64,000 bases of DNA from JAOPZW01 sp963789015 (GCA_963789015.1 CAWBIU010000002.1:124001-188000); one strand, 5' to 3'; shown: positions 48,028 through 57,332, numbered from the stretch's first letter. A program made the numbers and translations. The notes: a model not told the origin generated them from the letters alone.

Positions 48028-49346
48028 GTGACGGGCCTCGCCGTCGCCGCCCCGGTCGGGCTCACCGAGGCGCAGGCGGCCGCCCGCCTGCGCGCGCGGC
48101 CGCCGGAGCGCGCGCCGGAGACGAGCCGCTCCTACCGCAGCATCGTCCTCGCCAACGTCTTCACGGTCTTCAACCTGATCCTGCTCGTCGCGGGCGTCGC
48201 GACCCTCACGCTGGGTGACTGGCGCGACGCGATGTTCCTCGGGATCCTCGTCGCCAACACAACGATCGGCATCACCCAGGAGATCCGTGCCAAGCGCGCC
48301 CTGGACGGGCTCGCGGCGCTTGTCGCGCCGGGCGCGACCGTCCTGCGCGACGGCCGTCCCCGCCGGGCCGACGTCGACGGCGAGCTGCGCGACGGGCAGG
48401 ACCTCACGCTCGACGAGGCGATCCTGACCGGCGAGTCCGAGCCCGTGGTGCGTGGTCCCGGAAACGCGCTGCGCTCCGGCAGCTTCGTCGTCGAGGACGC
48501 CGGACGTCACGAGGTCACCGCGACCGGGCGGGCCAGCCATGCCCAGGCGATCACCGGACAGGCGCGCGCCTTCCGCCACCCGCGCTCGCCGCTGGAGCTC
48601 GCGCTCAACCGGCTGCTGCTCGCGCTCGTCGCCGCGATGGTTCCGCTCGGGCTGGTCCTGGGGGCGGGACTCGCGCTGCGCGACCGGGGGACGGACGAGG
48701 CGGTGACCACCGCGGTGGCCGGCACGCTGGCGCTCGTCCCCGAGGGACTGCTGCTCCTCGCCGGGCTCACCGGACGCTGCGCAACGTCCAGCGCGTCGCC
48801 AAGCTGTTCGTGAGCAAGTCCCGTGTTCGCCGCCGTCCTGATTCTCACACTCGGCGTCGCGGCGGTTCCGTACCCGTTCCTCCCGCGGCACCTGAGCCTG
48901 GTGTCGAGCCTCTCGATCGGCATCCCCGCGTCCCTGCTGGCGCTCGCCCCAGCTCGGGGCGGTGGGACGCCCGCGACGTTCCTGCGCGACGTCGCGCGCT
49001 TCGCCGTGCCCGGCGGTATCGGCGCCGCGGTCGGCGTCGAGGCGGGCTACGTGCTCGCTGTCGAGGGGGCCGCCTGCCCGTGCGCGACGCACGGACGGTC
49101 GCGGCGACGGTCCTGCTCGCCGTCGGCCGGTTCCCGGTCATCGCCCTCGAGCGCGGCGCCGGGCGGCGCACGTTCCTCAGCGCGGCGCTGTGCGTGGCGC
49201 TCGCCGCCGCCTACGCCGGTGCGCTCCTGACGCCATGGACCCGCACTTCTTCGCCCTCGGCACGCTCGGCCCGGCCGCTGCCCTGATCGCCGCGGCACTC
49301 GGGATCGCCGTCGCGTGGTGCGGACTGCGGCGGCTTCGGCGCCTAG
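48028..49346 (+). pseudogene. P-type ATPase lacking its catalytic P and N domains
   Basis: The N-terminal half is clear: EAQAAARLRARPPERAPE, two helices, the A-domain motif LDEAILTGESEPVVRG, then helix 3 and the ion-site helix ALVPEGLLLLAGLT. Directly after it, where DKTGT, the nucleotide domain and GDGVND should follow, comes RNVQRVAKLFVSKS and VFAAVLILTLGVAAVPYPFL, the start of helix 5 and the C-terminal bundle, ending near LGIAVAWCGLRRLR. About 400 codons appear deleted and at least two frameshifts are present. It cannot hydrolyse ATP as it stands. It is best seen as an ATPase remnant. Confidence 0.75.
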
Positions 49347-50952
49347 CGCTCGTCGCGCTCGAGGCGCCGGTCGAGCCAGGCGAGGACATCGTCGACCACG
49401 TCACCGGCGGGCCGGTCGGTCCGCACGACCGTGTGGTCGTCGCCCGCGACGTCGTCGAGCGGCTCCCAGTCCGCGAGCTGGTTGCGCACGATGTCGGCCG
49501 TGGCGTCGGACTCCGCGCCCGGCGTCGCGGCGCGCTGCGTCGCGCGCCGCTCGAGCTCGGCCGCGGGCGCGCGTGACTCGATGAAGAGCACGTCGGCGCT
49601 GACCGTGCCGAGGGCGTCGGCGAACGCCTCGCGGCTCTCGCGGCGGTGGAACGTCGCGTCGACGATGACCCCGTCGTGGTTGGCCAGCTCGATCTTGGCT
49701 CGCAGCCCGAGCGAGCGGTACGTGGTCTGCGTGATCGCGGGGGCGTATGCCTCGGCGGGGGCGCGCCGATTCGCCGGCACATGGGCCAGGCGCTTGCGGA
49801 CAACGTCCGAGGACACGCGCATCCAGCCGCTGCGCTCGGCGAGCGCGGCGGCGAGCGTCGACTTGCCGCTCGCCGCCGGGCCGCAGCAGACGACGACGAG
49901 CCGCCCGCGGACGCGCCACATCAGGCGCTCCGCGAGCGCGACCAGACGGCGGGCCTCGGCGGGCGCCGTCTGTGTCGGCGTCCGGCTGCGTCGCGCGGAC
50001 AAGCGCGACCTTCGCGCGGACCAGAGCCCGGAACGCGGCCATCATGGCCACGAGGTCGTCGTCGCCGGCGTTGCCCCCCGCGGCCCGGTAGCCATACACC
50101 AGGGCGCGGGCCAGGCGCGGGGCGCCGAGCGCCTCGAGGTCCATGACCAGGAAGGCGAGGTCGACGGTCACATCGGCGATCCGCAGGCCGGGGTCGAACT
50201 CCAGGCAATCGAAGATCTGGGGGACGGCACCGCTGAGCACGTGCTCGGCGCGCAGGTCGCCGTGCCCGTCGCGCACCAGCCCACGCGCCCCACGTCCGGC
50301 GAGCTGGCCGGCGCGCGCGAACAGGGCCGCCTCGAACTCGCGGCGCATGACGTGGACACGGCGAGGCTCGATGACCGTTCCCGGCGCGTCGGCGAGGTCG
50401 TCGAGCGTCGTGCGGATCGCCGCGCGCAGCGCGGCCGTCGCCGCCGCCGGATCACCGGTCGCTGCCGTGGCGTGGAAGCGGGCGAGGCGATGGCCGACGA
50501 TCTCCACGTCGCGTTCGGTGGCGGTGCCCGCGCGGATGCGCGCCGCGAGCGTCTCGTCCTCGAGAAGCGCCGCATCTCGACGGCGACCTCGAGCGCGTCG
50601 CGGGCACGCTCGTCGTCGGCGACGAGCGTGTGGCGCCCGTCGCGCTCGACCAGCGCCACCGTCCCGAGGTAGAGGTCGGGCGCCAGGCGGCGGTTCAGCC
50701 GAACCTCCTCGCGGCATAGGGCGCGCCGGCGACTAGCGTCCCGTAGTCGAGGAACGACAGCACGACCGGCTTCTTGACCTTGTAGACGCGGTCGTCGGTC
50801 AGGAACACCCAGGAGCCGTGCGTCTCGACGAGCTCGACGGCGCGCGTCCGCCGCGGGTACGTCGCCGGGTCGAGCATCGCGCGCAACACGGGCGAGGCGC
50901 TCGCGTCGACCCGGGCGCCCGCCAGGGGCGGCTCGGCGGATGCGAGGCTCAT
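49343..50952 (-). pseudogene. Rv2004c-like phosphotransferase/P-loop kinase fusion, frameshifted
   Basis: A two-part protein of about 536 codons. The first part is aminoglycoside-phosphotransferase-like: YPRRTRAVELVETHGSWVFL, KVKKPVVLSFLDYGTL, GLVRDGHGDLRAEHVLSG, IFDCLEFDPGLRIADVTVDL. The second part is a P-loop kinase: VVVCCGPAASGKSTLAAALA and NHDGVIVDATFHRRESREAF. The order matches Rv2004c of the mycobacterial DosR regulon. Frame changes near 50700, 50570 and 49985 interrupt it, probably indel errors. The ATG overlaps the stop of the FAD oxidoreductase upstream (ATGA). The two stops at 49343-49346 share CTAG with the convergent ATPase remnant. Confidence 0.8.
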
Positions 50953-52193
50953 GGCGCTCGGCCCGTGCTCGCCGCCGGCGAGCCGACGTCGGCCCGCGCG
51001 GCGGTGTCGACCTCGACCGGCACGACATCCGCGCCGGGCCGGACCTCGGGCGCGCGCGGCGCGCCGGCCTGCACCGTCAGGTACGGGGACAGGTACCGGC
51101 CGGCGATCTTGCTCGGCGGCCACCACAGCGAGTAGGCGCGCGGCTCGTTGTCCTCGCCGCCGCTCAGGCGCCGGCGCATGTACGTGGGATCGTCGTCGGT
51201 ATAGAGCACGCCGCGCAGGACGGGATCGACGGGGCGCGGCGCGATGGGGAGCCCGAGCGCGGCGAGCATCGTCTCGGCCGCCGCGTCCGCCTGCTGCGCG
51301 GCGAGGCCGCCCTGCTTGAACGGGCAGGCCGTGATGTCGCCGGCGGCGAACACGCCGTCCAGGCCGGCGACCCGGCCGTACGCGTCGACCGGGATGAAGC
51401 CCTCACCGTCGTGCGGGAGGCCCGTGACGAAGCGCCCGGCGGCTCGGGGCAGCGCGACCACGCACTCGGCGGGCAGCGTGCGGCCGTCGACGAGCCGCAG
51501 CTCGCCGTCCTCGACGGACAGCGGCTCGGCGCCCAGCTCGGTGGCGATGCCGTGCTGCTGAAGCATCGCCGCCACGCGATCGCTGGCATGCCGGCCGAAC
51601 AGCTCGAGCGGCGCCGTCTCGGGGGTGACGAGCGTGATCTCGGTGTGGGCGCCGCGCCGATCGAGCTCGGCCGCGGTCAGCAGAGCGAGCTCGTAGAGCG
51701 GCAGCGGCCACGTCGCGTGGCCGCCGACCGCGAAGACGACGCGCGGGCGCAGGTGGGCGGCGGCATCGTCGAGCAGCCGCCGGACGCGGGGTGCGTCGAC
51801 GGATCCCTGGAAGGTGAGCGCTCCCGGCAGCTCGGGAGTCGGTCGCGCGCCGACGGCGACGAGCAGCAGGTCGAACGACCGCCGCTCGCCGGCGTCGGTG
51901 ACGATCGTCGCCGCCGTGGCGTCGACCTCGGCGAGCCGGGCGTGCCCGAGCGCGACATCGTTGTCGGTGGCGAAGCGATCCAACCGCAGGCTCCACGTCC
52001 GCTGGTCGCCGAAGGGCTCGAGTACCGACAGGGGCCGGTACGCGAAGTGCTGATTGGGCGTGAGCATCTCGATCTCGAGGTCCTCGGCCCTCAGGAAGGC
52101 GCGCAGGAACAGGCACGCCTCGAGCGCGGCCACGCCTCCTCCCGCGACGATCACGCGGGGCCGGTCTCGTTCCTGGTCGGGCCAACGAAGCAT
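50949..52193 (-). CDS. FAD-dependent pyridine nucleotide-disulfide-type oxidoreductase (paralogue 1)
   Basis: A 414-residue flavoprotein of the NDH-2/sulfide:quinone reductase fold. FAD contacts are VIVAGGGVAALEACLFLRAF at the start and FAAGDITACPFKQGGLAAQQ near residue 290; a central GGHATWPLPLYELALLTAAE replaces the cysteine region of sulfide:quinone reductase. The C-terminus carries SLWWPPSKIAGRYLSPYL, shared with the two paralogues at 55-58 kb. No catalytic cysteine pair is visible. It probably passes electrons from NAD(P)H or another donor to quinone. A weak GATGGC-type signal lies upstream. Confidence 0.82.
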   Translation of the reverse strand: MLRWPDQERDRPRVIVAGGGVAALEACLFLRAFLRAEDLEIEMLTPNQHFAYRPLSVLEPFGDQRTWSLRLDRFATDNDVALGHARLAEVDATAATIVTDAGERRSFDLLLVAVGARPTPELPGALTFQGSVDAPRVRRLLDDAAAHLRPRVVFAVGGHATWPLPLYELALLTAAELDRRGAHTEITLVTPETAPLELFGRHASDRVAAMLQQHGIATELGAEPLSVEDGELRLVDGRTLPAECVVALPRAAGRFVTGLPHDGEGFIPVDAYGRVAGLDGVFAAGDITACPFKQGGLAAQQADAAAETMLAALGLPIAPRPVDPVLRGVLYTDDDPTYMRRRLSGGEDNEPRAYSLWWPPSKIAGRYLSPYLTVQAGAPRAPEVRPGADVVPVEVDTAARADVGSPAASTGRAP

Positions 52194-52199
52194 GGTCTG

Positions 52200-52229
52200 A
52201 GCCTGTCAACCAGGGGGCGGTCGCTCATC
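52200..52229 (-). promoter_or_regulatory. Weak GATGGC-type promoter (FAD oxidoreductase 1)
   Basis: On the minus strand GATGAG (52229-52224), 18 bases, CAGGCT (52205-52200), then six bases to the ATG at 52193. The left box and spacing agree; the right box is poor. Confidence 0.35.
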
Positions 52230-52330
52230 CGGGGATCCCACGGATCAGGGTCCGGAAAGCCCGTTGACACGACGCCCGTCGCGGGCCCGCGAGCGCGAAA
52301 GCTACGGACCGAGGTCGGGCGTTTGGCCCG

Positions 52331-52361
52331 GATGGCTCGCCGCCGGGCGGGACGTAGCGTC
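52331..52361 (+). promoter_or_regulatory. GATGGC-N18-TAGCGTC promoter signal (secreted Pro/Ala protein)
   Basis: GATGGC (52331-52336), 18 bases, TAGCGTC (52355-52361). The ATG at 52394 lies 32 bases on and has GAAGGAGG, so this transcript has a leader. Confidence 0.7.
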
Positions 52362-52393
52362 GGTGGACCGTCTCAACCCTGAAGGAGGACCAC

Positions 52394-52837
52394 ATGCACG
52401 CTCACCGCCGAGCCCTGCTCATGACGACGGCCAGCGCCGCACTCGCGCTCAGCGCCGGAGTCGCCCAGGCGCACGAGTCGCCGCCGCCGCAGCCCTCGTA
52501 CGAGCAGCCGGCGCCCGAGAAGCCGGGACACGACACGCCCCCGCACGGCAAGCCGCCCGTGTGCGACAAGCACAAGCCGCCCCCGGCTCCGACCCCCGCG
52601 CCACCGCCCGCGCCGGTCATCGCCGCGCCTGCTCCCGCGGCGCCCGCTCCCGCGGCGCCTGCTCCCGCGCCGCCCGCTCCCGCCCCTGCCGCGGCCCCGG
52701 CGCCCAAGCAGGCCGTGAAGTCCGAGCAGGTCTCGCGGAAGCGCAAGGCCGCGAAGCGACGCCGGGCCGCGCAGCGGCGCAAGGCCGAGCGGCGCGCGCG
52801 CCGCCAGATGGCGCAGCGCCCGCAGCTCACGGGCTGA
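52394..52837 (+). CDS. Secreted Pro/Ala-rich protein with basic tail
   Basis: A 147-residue protein. A signal peptide (RRALLMTTASAALALSAGVA, cleavage after AQA) is followed by a His/Pro/Lys-rich part (PEKPGHDTPPHGKPPVCDKH), a run of PAPAAPAP-type repeats (about residues 65-105) and a very basic tail (SRKRKAAKRRRAAQRRKAER). It has one cysteine. It looks like a cell-wall-spanning or DNA/teichoic-acid-binding protein; no family is recognised. It has its own exact promoter signal and a strong ribosome site. Confidence 0.75.
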   Translation: MHAHRRALLMTTASAALALSAGVAQAHESPPPQPSYEQPAPEKPGHDTPPHGKPPVCDKHKPPPAPTPAPPPAPVIAAPAPAAPAPAAPAPAPPAPAPAAAPAPKQAVKSEQVSRKRKAAKRRRAAQRRKAERRARRQMAQRPQLTG

Positions 52838-52900
52838 CCCGCTCGGCCGCTCGCCGCCGCCCTCCGTGGAAAGCACCGACCCGCTCGCGGGGCTCTCCCG

Positions 52901-52931
52901 GATGGCGGCGGCGGGCGTCACGCCTAGCGTC
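52901..52931 (+). promoter_or_regulatory. GATGGC-N18-TAGCGTC promoter signal (Usp operon)
   Basis: GATGGC (52901-52906), 18 bases, TAGCGTC (52925-52931), six bases to the ATG at 52938. It heads the mini-Usp and two full universal stress genes. Confidence 0.7.
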
Positions 52932-52937
52932 CGCGCC

Positions 52938-53207
52938 ATGTTCACGACGATCCTCGCGGCCTGCGACGCAGGCACGAAGGGGCGCGACGTGGTGGCGCTG
53001 GCCGCCACGCTCGCCCGGGCCGTGCGTGACGCCGCGAGGCCGAGCGCGCCGATCGGCTCGCGCGGGCATGGGTCGTTGGGGCGGGTCGCCTTCGGCTCGA
53101 CGTCCGACGGCCTCGTCCGGCGCGCGGACACGCCGGCGCTTGTCGTCTCGCGCGCGGCGGCGACCGACCCGACGCCCGAGGAGGCGACGCGATGTACAGC
53201 GACCTGA
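52938..53207 (+). CDS. Mini universal stress protein (89 aa, centre missing)
   Basis: Reads MFTTILAACDAGTKGRDVVA, the first strand and helix of a Usp domain, then jumps to PSAPIGSRGHGSLGRVAF and RRADTPALVVSRA, the ATP-binding glycine motif and last strand. A normal domain has about 140 residues; the middle 50 or so are gone without breaking the frame. It overlaps the next Usp gene by 16 bases. It may be a deletion relic that is still translated from the operon promoter and couples translation to the next gene. Confidence 0.65.
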   Translation: MFTTILAACDAGTKGRDVVALAATLARAVRDAARPSAPIGSRGHGSLGRVAFGSTSDGLVRRADTPALVVSRAAATDPTPEEATRCTAT

Positions 53208-54118
53208 TCATCGGCTACGACGGCTCGGAGGCCTCGCGCGATGCGCTCGCCCTCGGCCGGCACCTGGCGGTCGCGACGGGCGCGCGCACCGTTGTCGTCC
53301 ATGCCTATCCGTTCACCCCGCTGAGCGCGGTCATCCCGCCGGAGGGCCGGGTCGAGCTGACCCTGCGCGGCGCCGCCGAGCGGGTGCTCGACGGCGCCCG
53401 CGAAGCGTTGGCGGACGTTCCCGGAGCCTCCTTCCGAGCCGTGCCCGACGCGTCGCCCGCCCGCGCCCTGCACATGGTGGCCGAGGAGGCCGACGCCGCG
53501 CTCATCGTGCTCGGCTCCACACACCGTGGCGACCTCGGCAGCGTGCTGCTCGGCACCACCGCCGACCAGACGCTCCACGCCTCCCCGTGCGCCGTCGCCG
53601 TCGCCCCGGTCGGCTACGCCGAGCGCGCCGGCAAGGGGATCGGCGTCGTCGGCGCCGCGCTCGACGGCGGCGAGGACACCGAGCGCATCGCGCGCGTCGG
53701 CGCGCGCATCGCCCGCGGAGTACGAGCCACGCTGCGTCTGATCATGGTGATCCCGGGCGCGGAGGAGACCGCGCCGCAGATGGCCGGCATCGGGCTCGGG
53801 GCGTGGCTGAACGTCCTGCGCGAGCAGGCGACAGCCACGCTCGAACGTGGCGCGGCCGCGGCAGGCAACGGGCTCCCGCTCGAGCGCCGGTGCCGGGAAG
53901 GGCGCCCGGCCGGGGAGCTGGTCTCCGAGAGCCACGGGCTCGACCTGCTCGTCATCGGCTCGCGCGGCTTCGGTCCGCTGCGCCGGGTGATCCTCGGCGG
54001 CGTCAGCTCGAAGGTCGTCCGCCACGCCGCCTGCCCGGTCCTCGTGATCCCGCGCGGGACGGCCGAGCAGCTCGACGAGGTCGTCGCCCCGCTCGCCCAG
54101 GCAGCCGCCGCGCGCTGA
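53192..54118 (+). CDS. Universal stress protein, two Usp domains
   Basis: A 308-residue tandem UspA protein. Domain 1 (1-145) has DLIIGYDGSEASRDALALGR and LGSTHRGDLGSVLLGTTADQ; domain 2 (about 150-293) has IGSRGFGPLRRVILGGVSSK and a final CPVLVIPRG. Both glycine motifs suit ATP binding. Tandem Usps of this size are typical of the actinobacterial hypoxia response (for example Rv2623). It belongs to the operon headed by the promoter at 52901. Confidence 0.92.
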   Translation: MYSDLIIGYDGSEASRDALALGRHLAVATGARTVVVHAYPFTPLSAVIPPEGRVELTLRGAAERVLDGAREALADVPGASFRAVPDASPARALHMVAEEADAALIVLGSTHRGDLGSVLLGTTADQTLHASPCAVAVAPVGYAERAGKGIGVVGAALDGGEDTERIARVGARIARGVRATLRLIMVIPGAEETAPQMAGIGLGAWLNVLREQATATLERGAAAAGNGLPLERRCREGRPAGELVSESHGLDLLVIGSRGFGPLRRVILGGVSSKVVRHAACPVLVIPRGTAEQLDEVVAPLAQAAAAR

Positions 54119-54153
54119 TCCGCCAACCGTCCAACCAACCGAAGGAGAGTCCC

Positions 54154-55062
54154 ATGTTCGGCACCATCGTCGTCGGCGTCGACGGCCGGCCGGGGGGACG
54201 CGACGCGCTCGCGCTCGCCGCCCTGCTCGCCGAGGCCACGGGCAGCGAGCTCATCGCCGCCTGCACGTTCCCCTATAGCTCCCAGCCGAGCCGCGCGGCC
54301 AACCCGGCCTACCGGTCGGCGATGATGGACGAGTCGCGGGGCATCCTCGCGCGCGAGCTGGCGGCGACCGGAATCCAGGCTCGGTCCGTGATCGTGCAGG
54401 ACATGTCCGTGGCGCACGGCCTGCACCGGCTCGCCGAGCGCGAGGACGCGGGGCTCATCGTGATCGGCTCGCCGCAGCACGGGCGGGTGGGCACGCTGCT
54501 GATCGGCAACGTCACCCACAACACGCTCAGCGCCGCCCCGTGCGCGGTCGCGGTGGCCCCGAAGGGCTTCGGGGCGCGGCGGCTGGCCGTGATCGGGGTC
54601 GGCTTCGACGACACGCCCGAGGCGCATCGGGCGCTCGAGCTCGCCACAGAGCTCGCTCGTGCCGCCGGCGCGCGAATGGAGATCGTCGCCGCGGCCGAGA
54701 CGCCCACGTCGCTGTCGATGTACAAGTCGGTCCTCGATCCCGAGCACGTGCGCGCGCGAGAGCACGAGGCGGCACAGAACGGGCTGAACGCCGCGCTGCG
54801 CGACCTCGATGTCGCGCACGCCGGCGAGGTCGTGGACGGCTCGGCGGTCACCGCGCTGCGCGAGCTCTCGCGACGGACCGACCTGCTCGTGCTCGGCTCT
54901 CGCAACTGGGGCCCGGTGCGCCGGCTGATGGTCGGCAGCACCTCGCACGCCGTGGTCGCCCACGCCGAGAGCGCCGTGCTCGTGCTCCCGCGCGGCACCG
55001 ACACCGAGGAGCCGGCCGCCGACGCGTTCGAGACGCAGGGCGTCTCGCAGCCGACCGTCTGA
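54154..55062 (+). CDS. Universal stress protein, two Usp domains
   Basis: A 302-residue tandem UspA protein. The start at 54154 has GAAGGAGAG upstream; the long frame before it is shadow. Domain 1: TIVVGVDGRPGGRDALALAA and IGSPQHGRVGTLLIGNVTHN. Domain 2: IGVGFDDTPEAHRALELATE and LGSRNWGPVRRLMVGSTSHA. A strong hairpin follows the stop, so this is the last gene of the operon. Confidence 0.92.
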   Translation: MFGTIVVGVDGRPGGRDALALAALLAEATGSELIAACTFPYSSQPSRAANPAYRSAMMDESRGILARELAATGIQARSVIVQDMSVAHGLHRLAEREDAGLIVIGSPQHGRVGTLLIGNVTHNTLSAAPCAVAVAPKGFGARRLAVIGVGFDDTPEAHRALELATELARAAGARMEIVAAAETPTSLSMYKSVLDPEHVRAREHEAAQNGLNAALRDLDVAHAGEVVDGSAVTALRELSRRTDLLVLGSRNWGPVRRLMVGSTSHAVVAHAESAVLVLPRGTDTEEPAADAFETQGVSQPTV

Positions 55063-55073
55063 GAGCGCCGCCC

Positions 55074-55102
55074 GCGCGAGCCGCGTCCCACGCGGCTCGC
55101 GC
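55074..55102 (+). terminator. GC-rich hairpin, likely transcription terminator
   Basis: GCGCGAGCCGCGT and its exact complement ACGCGGCTCGCGC (13-bp arms, 55074-55086 and 55090-55102) around a CCC loop, 12 bases after the Usp stop. There is no T-run, as is usual in high-GC actinobacteria. It separates the Usp operon from the oxidoreductase promoter at 55143. Confidence 0.65.
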
Positions 55103-55142
55103 CCGTTCCGTGGTTTCCCGCAGGGACACGCGGGAGCGGGCG

Positions 55143-55173
55143 GATGGCGGCCGCGACCGCGCCGCATAGCGTC
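55143..55173 (+). promoter_or_regulatory. GATGGC-N18-TAGCGTC promoter signal (FAD oxidoreductase 2)
   Basis: GATGGC (55143-55148), 18 bases, TAGCGTC (55167-55173), six bases to the ATG at 55180. An upstream in-frame ATG at 55144 lies in the left box and is not used. Confidence 0.7.
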
Positions 55174-55179
55174 ACGACC

Positions 55180-56388
55180 ATGACCACTTCCCCGTTCCGT
55201 GTCCTGGTGGCCGGCGGCGGCGTCGCCGGCGTCGAGGCCCTCCTGACCCTCCACGCGCTCGCCGATCGCCTTTGCGAGCTCACGCTCCTGGACCCGGGCG
55301 TGTCCTTCGTGTACCGGCCGCTGGCCGTCGCCGAGCCCTTCCTGCTCGGCGACCCGCGCCACTACCCGCTCGCCGAGATCGCCCGGGACGTTCGCGCGCG
55401 CCTGATCACCGACCAGCTCGTCGCCGTCGATGACGCCGAGCGTGTGGCGACAACCGCGAGCGGCCGCCGGATCGAGTTCGACGCGCTCGTGCTCGCGACC
55501 GGCGCGCGCGCGGTTCCCGCCTACGAGCACGCCATGCACTGGGACGACCGCTCCGGCCACGAGCAGCTGCGTGGTCTGCTCGCCGACATCGAGGAGGGCT
55601 ACACCAAGCGGATCGCCTTCGTCATCCCGCCCGGCCCCGGATGGCCGCTGCCCGCCTACGAGCTGGCGCTCCTCACCGCCCAGCAGGCGTGGGGGATGCA
55701 GGCTTCGCCGGAGATCACGCTCGTGACACCGGAGCCGTCGCCGCTGGCCGTGTTCGGCACCCAGGCGAGCGACACGGTGGCGGGCGAGCTGGAGCGCGCC
55801 GGGATCCGCTTCGCGGGCGGCGCCATCGCGGAGGTGCAGCGCGGGCACGCGGCGACCGTCGTGCTGCAGCCGCGCGGCGAGCGCCTCGAGGTCGACCGAG
55901 TGGTGGCGCTGCCGCGCCTGCTCGGCCGCGTGATCGAGGGCGTCCCGGCCGACCCGAACGGTTTCCTGAGCGTCGACCCCCACGGTCGCGTCGCCGGGCT
56001 GGAGCGCGTCTGGGCGGCCGGCGACGGCATCGACCTCCCGGTCAAGTTCGGCGGCCTGGCCGCCGAGCAGGCCGACGCGGCGGCCGAGCAGATCGCCTCG
56101 CTGGCCGGCGCCGACGTCGACCCGCAGCCGTTCCGTCCCGTGCTGCGCGGCCAGCTGCTCGCCGGCCGCCGCGAGCGCCGCTACATGCACCACGTCGCCG
56201 CTGGAGGCGGCGGCGAGGGAACGGTCGCCGACCACGCCCTGTGGTGGCCCCCCGGCAAGATCGCCGGCCGCCGACTCGCGCCGTACCTGGCCGACCGCGA
56301 CGAGGCGACGACGGTAGCGCCGCTCGCCCCCGCCGGCACCCACGTGCAGGTCGACCTGCTGCGCGACGCCGCGCCGACGACCCCCTGA
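55180..56388 (+). CDS. FAD-dependent oxidoreductase (paralogue 2)
   Basis: A 402-residue relative of the enzyme at 50.9-52.2 kb. FAD motifs VLVAGGGVAGVEALLTLHAL and WAAGDGIDLPVKFGGLAAEQ; central GPGWPLPAYELALLTAQQAW; C-terminal ALWWPPGKIAGRRLAPYLA. As in the paralogues no cysteine pair is present, so a sulfide substrate is unlikely; an NADH or other donor to quinone is more plausible. It is followed 29 bases later by a Usp gene and then by paralogue 3, an alternating arrangement. Confidence 0.83.
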   Translation: MTTSPFRVLVAGGGVAGVEALLTLHALADRLCELTLLDPGVSFVYRPLAVAEPFLLGDPRHYPLAEIARDVRARLITDQLVAVDDAERVATTASGRRIEFDALVLATGARAVPAYEHAMHWDDRSGHEQLRGLLADIEEGYTKRIAFVIPPGPGWPLPAYELALLTAQQAWGMQASPEITLVTPEPSPLAVFGTQASDTVAGELERAGIRFAGGAIAEVQRGHAATVVLQPRGERLEVDRVVALPRLLGRVIEGVPADPNGFLSVDPHGRVAGLERVWAAGDGIDLPVKFGGLAAEQADAAAEQIASLAGADVDPQPFRPVLRGQLLAGRRERRYMHHVAAGGGGEGTVADHALWWPPGKIAGRRLAPYLADRDEATTVAPLAPAGTHVQVDLLRDAAPTTP

Positions 56389-56417
56389 CCCCCGACGCTC
56401 GAACCGGAGTTCCACAC

Positions 56418-57332
56418 ATGCTCGCCAAGACCATCGTGACCGGCGTCGACGGCATGGAGGGCGGGCGCGACGCGCTGCGCCTGGCCGCCGTCCTCGCCGC
56501 CGCCCTCGACGCCGAGGTCGTCGCCGTCAGCGCGTTCCCGTACTTCCACCGCCCGGCGCTCAGCGGCTCTCCGGTCGTCGAGGCCCAGCGCCGGGCCACC
56601 CGTGAGAAGCTCGAGAGCGAGCTCGCCGAGCTCGGGATCCGGGCTCGCATGCATGTGCTCGCCGACAGCTCGCCTGGGCGCGCCCTGCAGCGCATCGCCG
56701 AGAAGGAGAACGCCGCGATGATCGTCGTCGGCTCCACGCGCCGCAGCCTGGTCGGCCGTGTCCTGATCGGCGACGACGCCCTCGGCGCCGTGCACGGGTC
56801 CCCGGTCCCGGTGGCCGTCGCGCCGCGCGACTACGCGCCGGGCGACGGCGGCGTGAAGCTGATCGGCGTCGGCTACGACGGCGGTCCCGAGGCCCGCGAT
56901 GCGCTCGACGTCGCAGCCGGCCTCGCCAATGCCTCGGGAGCGCGACTGGAGCTGCTCAGCGTCGCCCCGAACTCGTCGGCCATGCTTGCGGAGGCCGGCA
57001 GCTACTCGTTGGACTGGCTCGAGGACGTCCGCGCCGAGCGCGAGCAGATGCTCCAGGAGGTCGTGGACGGCCTGAGCGCCGACGCGGTCGGCTCGGCCGT
57101 CCTGGGGATCAGCTCGGAGGAGCTCGAGGACCTCTCGCGCCGCGTCGACCTGCTCGTCGTCGGCTCGCGGGGCTGGGGCCCCGTCCGGCGGGTGCTCCTC
57201 GGCTCCACCTCCGCCGGCATCATGCGCCGCGCCGCGTGCCCGGTGCTTGTCGTCCCGCGCGGTGCCGCCACCGGCCAGCCCGGCGAGAGCAGCCCGTCCG
57301 AGCCGGGCGCCGAGCCCTCCGTACATGCCTGA
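56418..57332 (+). CDS. Universal stress protein, two Usp domains
   Basis: A 304-residue tandem UspA protein. Start at 56418 (LAKTIVTGVDGMEGGRDALR); domain 1 ends with VGSTRRSLVGRVLIGDDALG; domain 2 has IGVGYDGGPEARDALDVAAG and VGSRGWGPVRRVLLGSTSAG, ending CPVLVVPRG. It sits between two FAD oxidoreductases and overlaps the second by eight bases, so all three should be expressed together. Confidence 0.92.
   Translation: MLAKTIVTGVDGMEGGRDALRLAAVLAAALDAEVVAVSAFPYFHRPALSGSPVVEAQRRATREKLESELAELGIRARMHVLADSSPGRALQRIAEKENAAMIVVGSTRRSLVGRVLIGDDALGAVHGSPVPVAVAPRDYAPGDGGVKLIGVGYDGGPEARDALDVAAGLANASGARLELLSVAPNSSAMLAEAGSYSLDWLEDVRAEREQMLQEVVDGLSADAVGSAVLGISSEELEDLSRRVDLLVVGSRGWGPVRRVLLGSTSAGIMRRAACPVLVVPRGAATGQPGESSPSEPGAEPSVHA

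Noticed and set aside
52610..52700. Repeated CCTGCTCCCGCGGCG-like units
   Set aside because: This is the coding sequence of the PAPA repeats in the secreted protein, not a separate repeat element.
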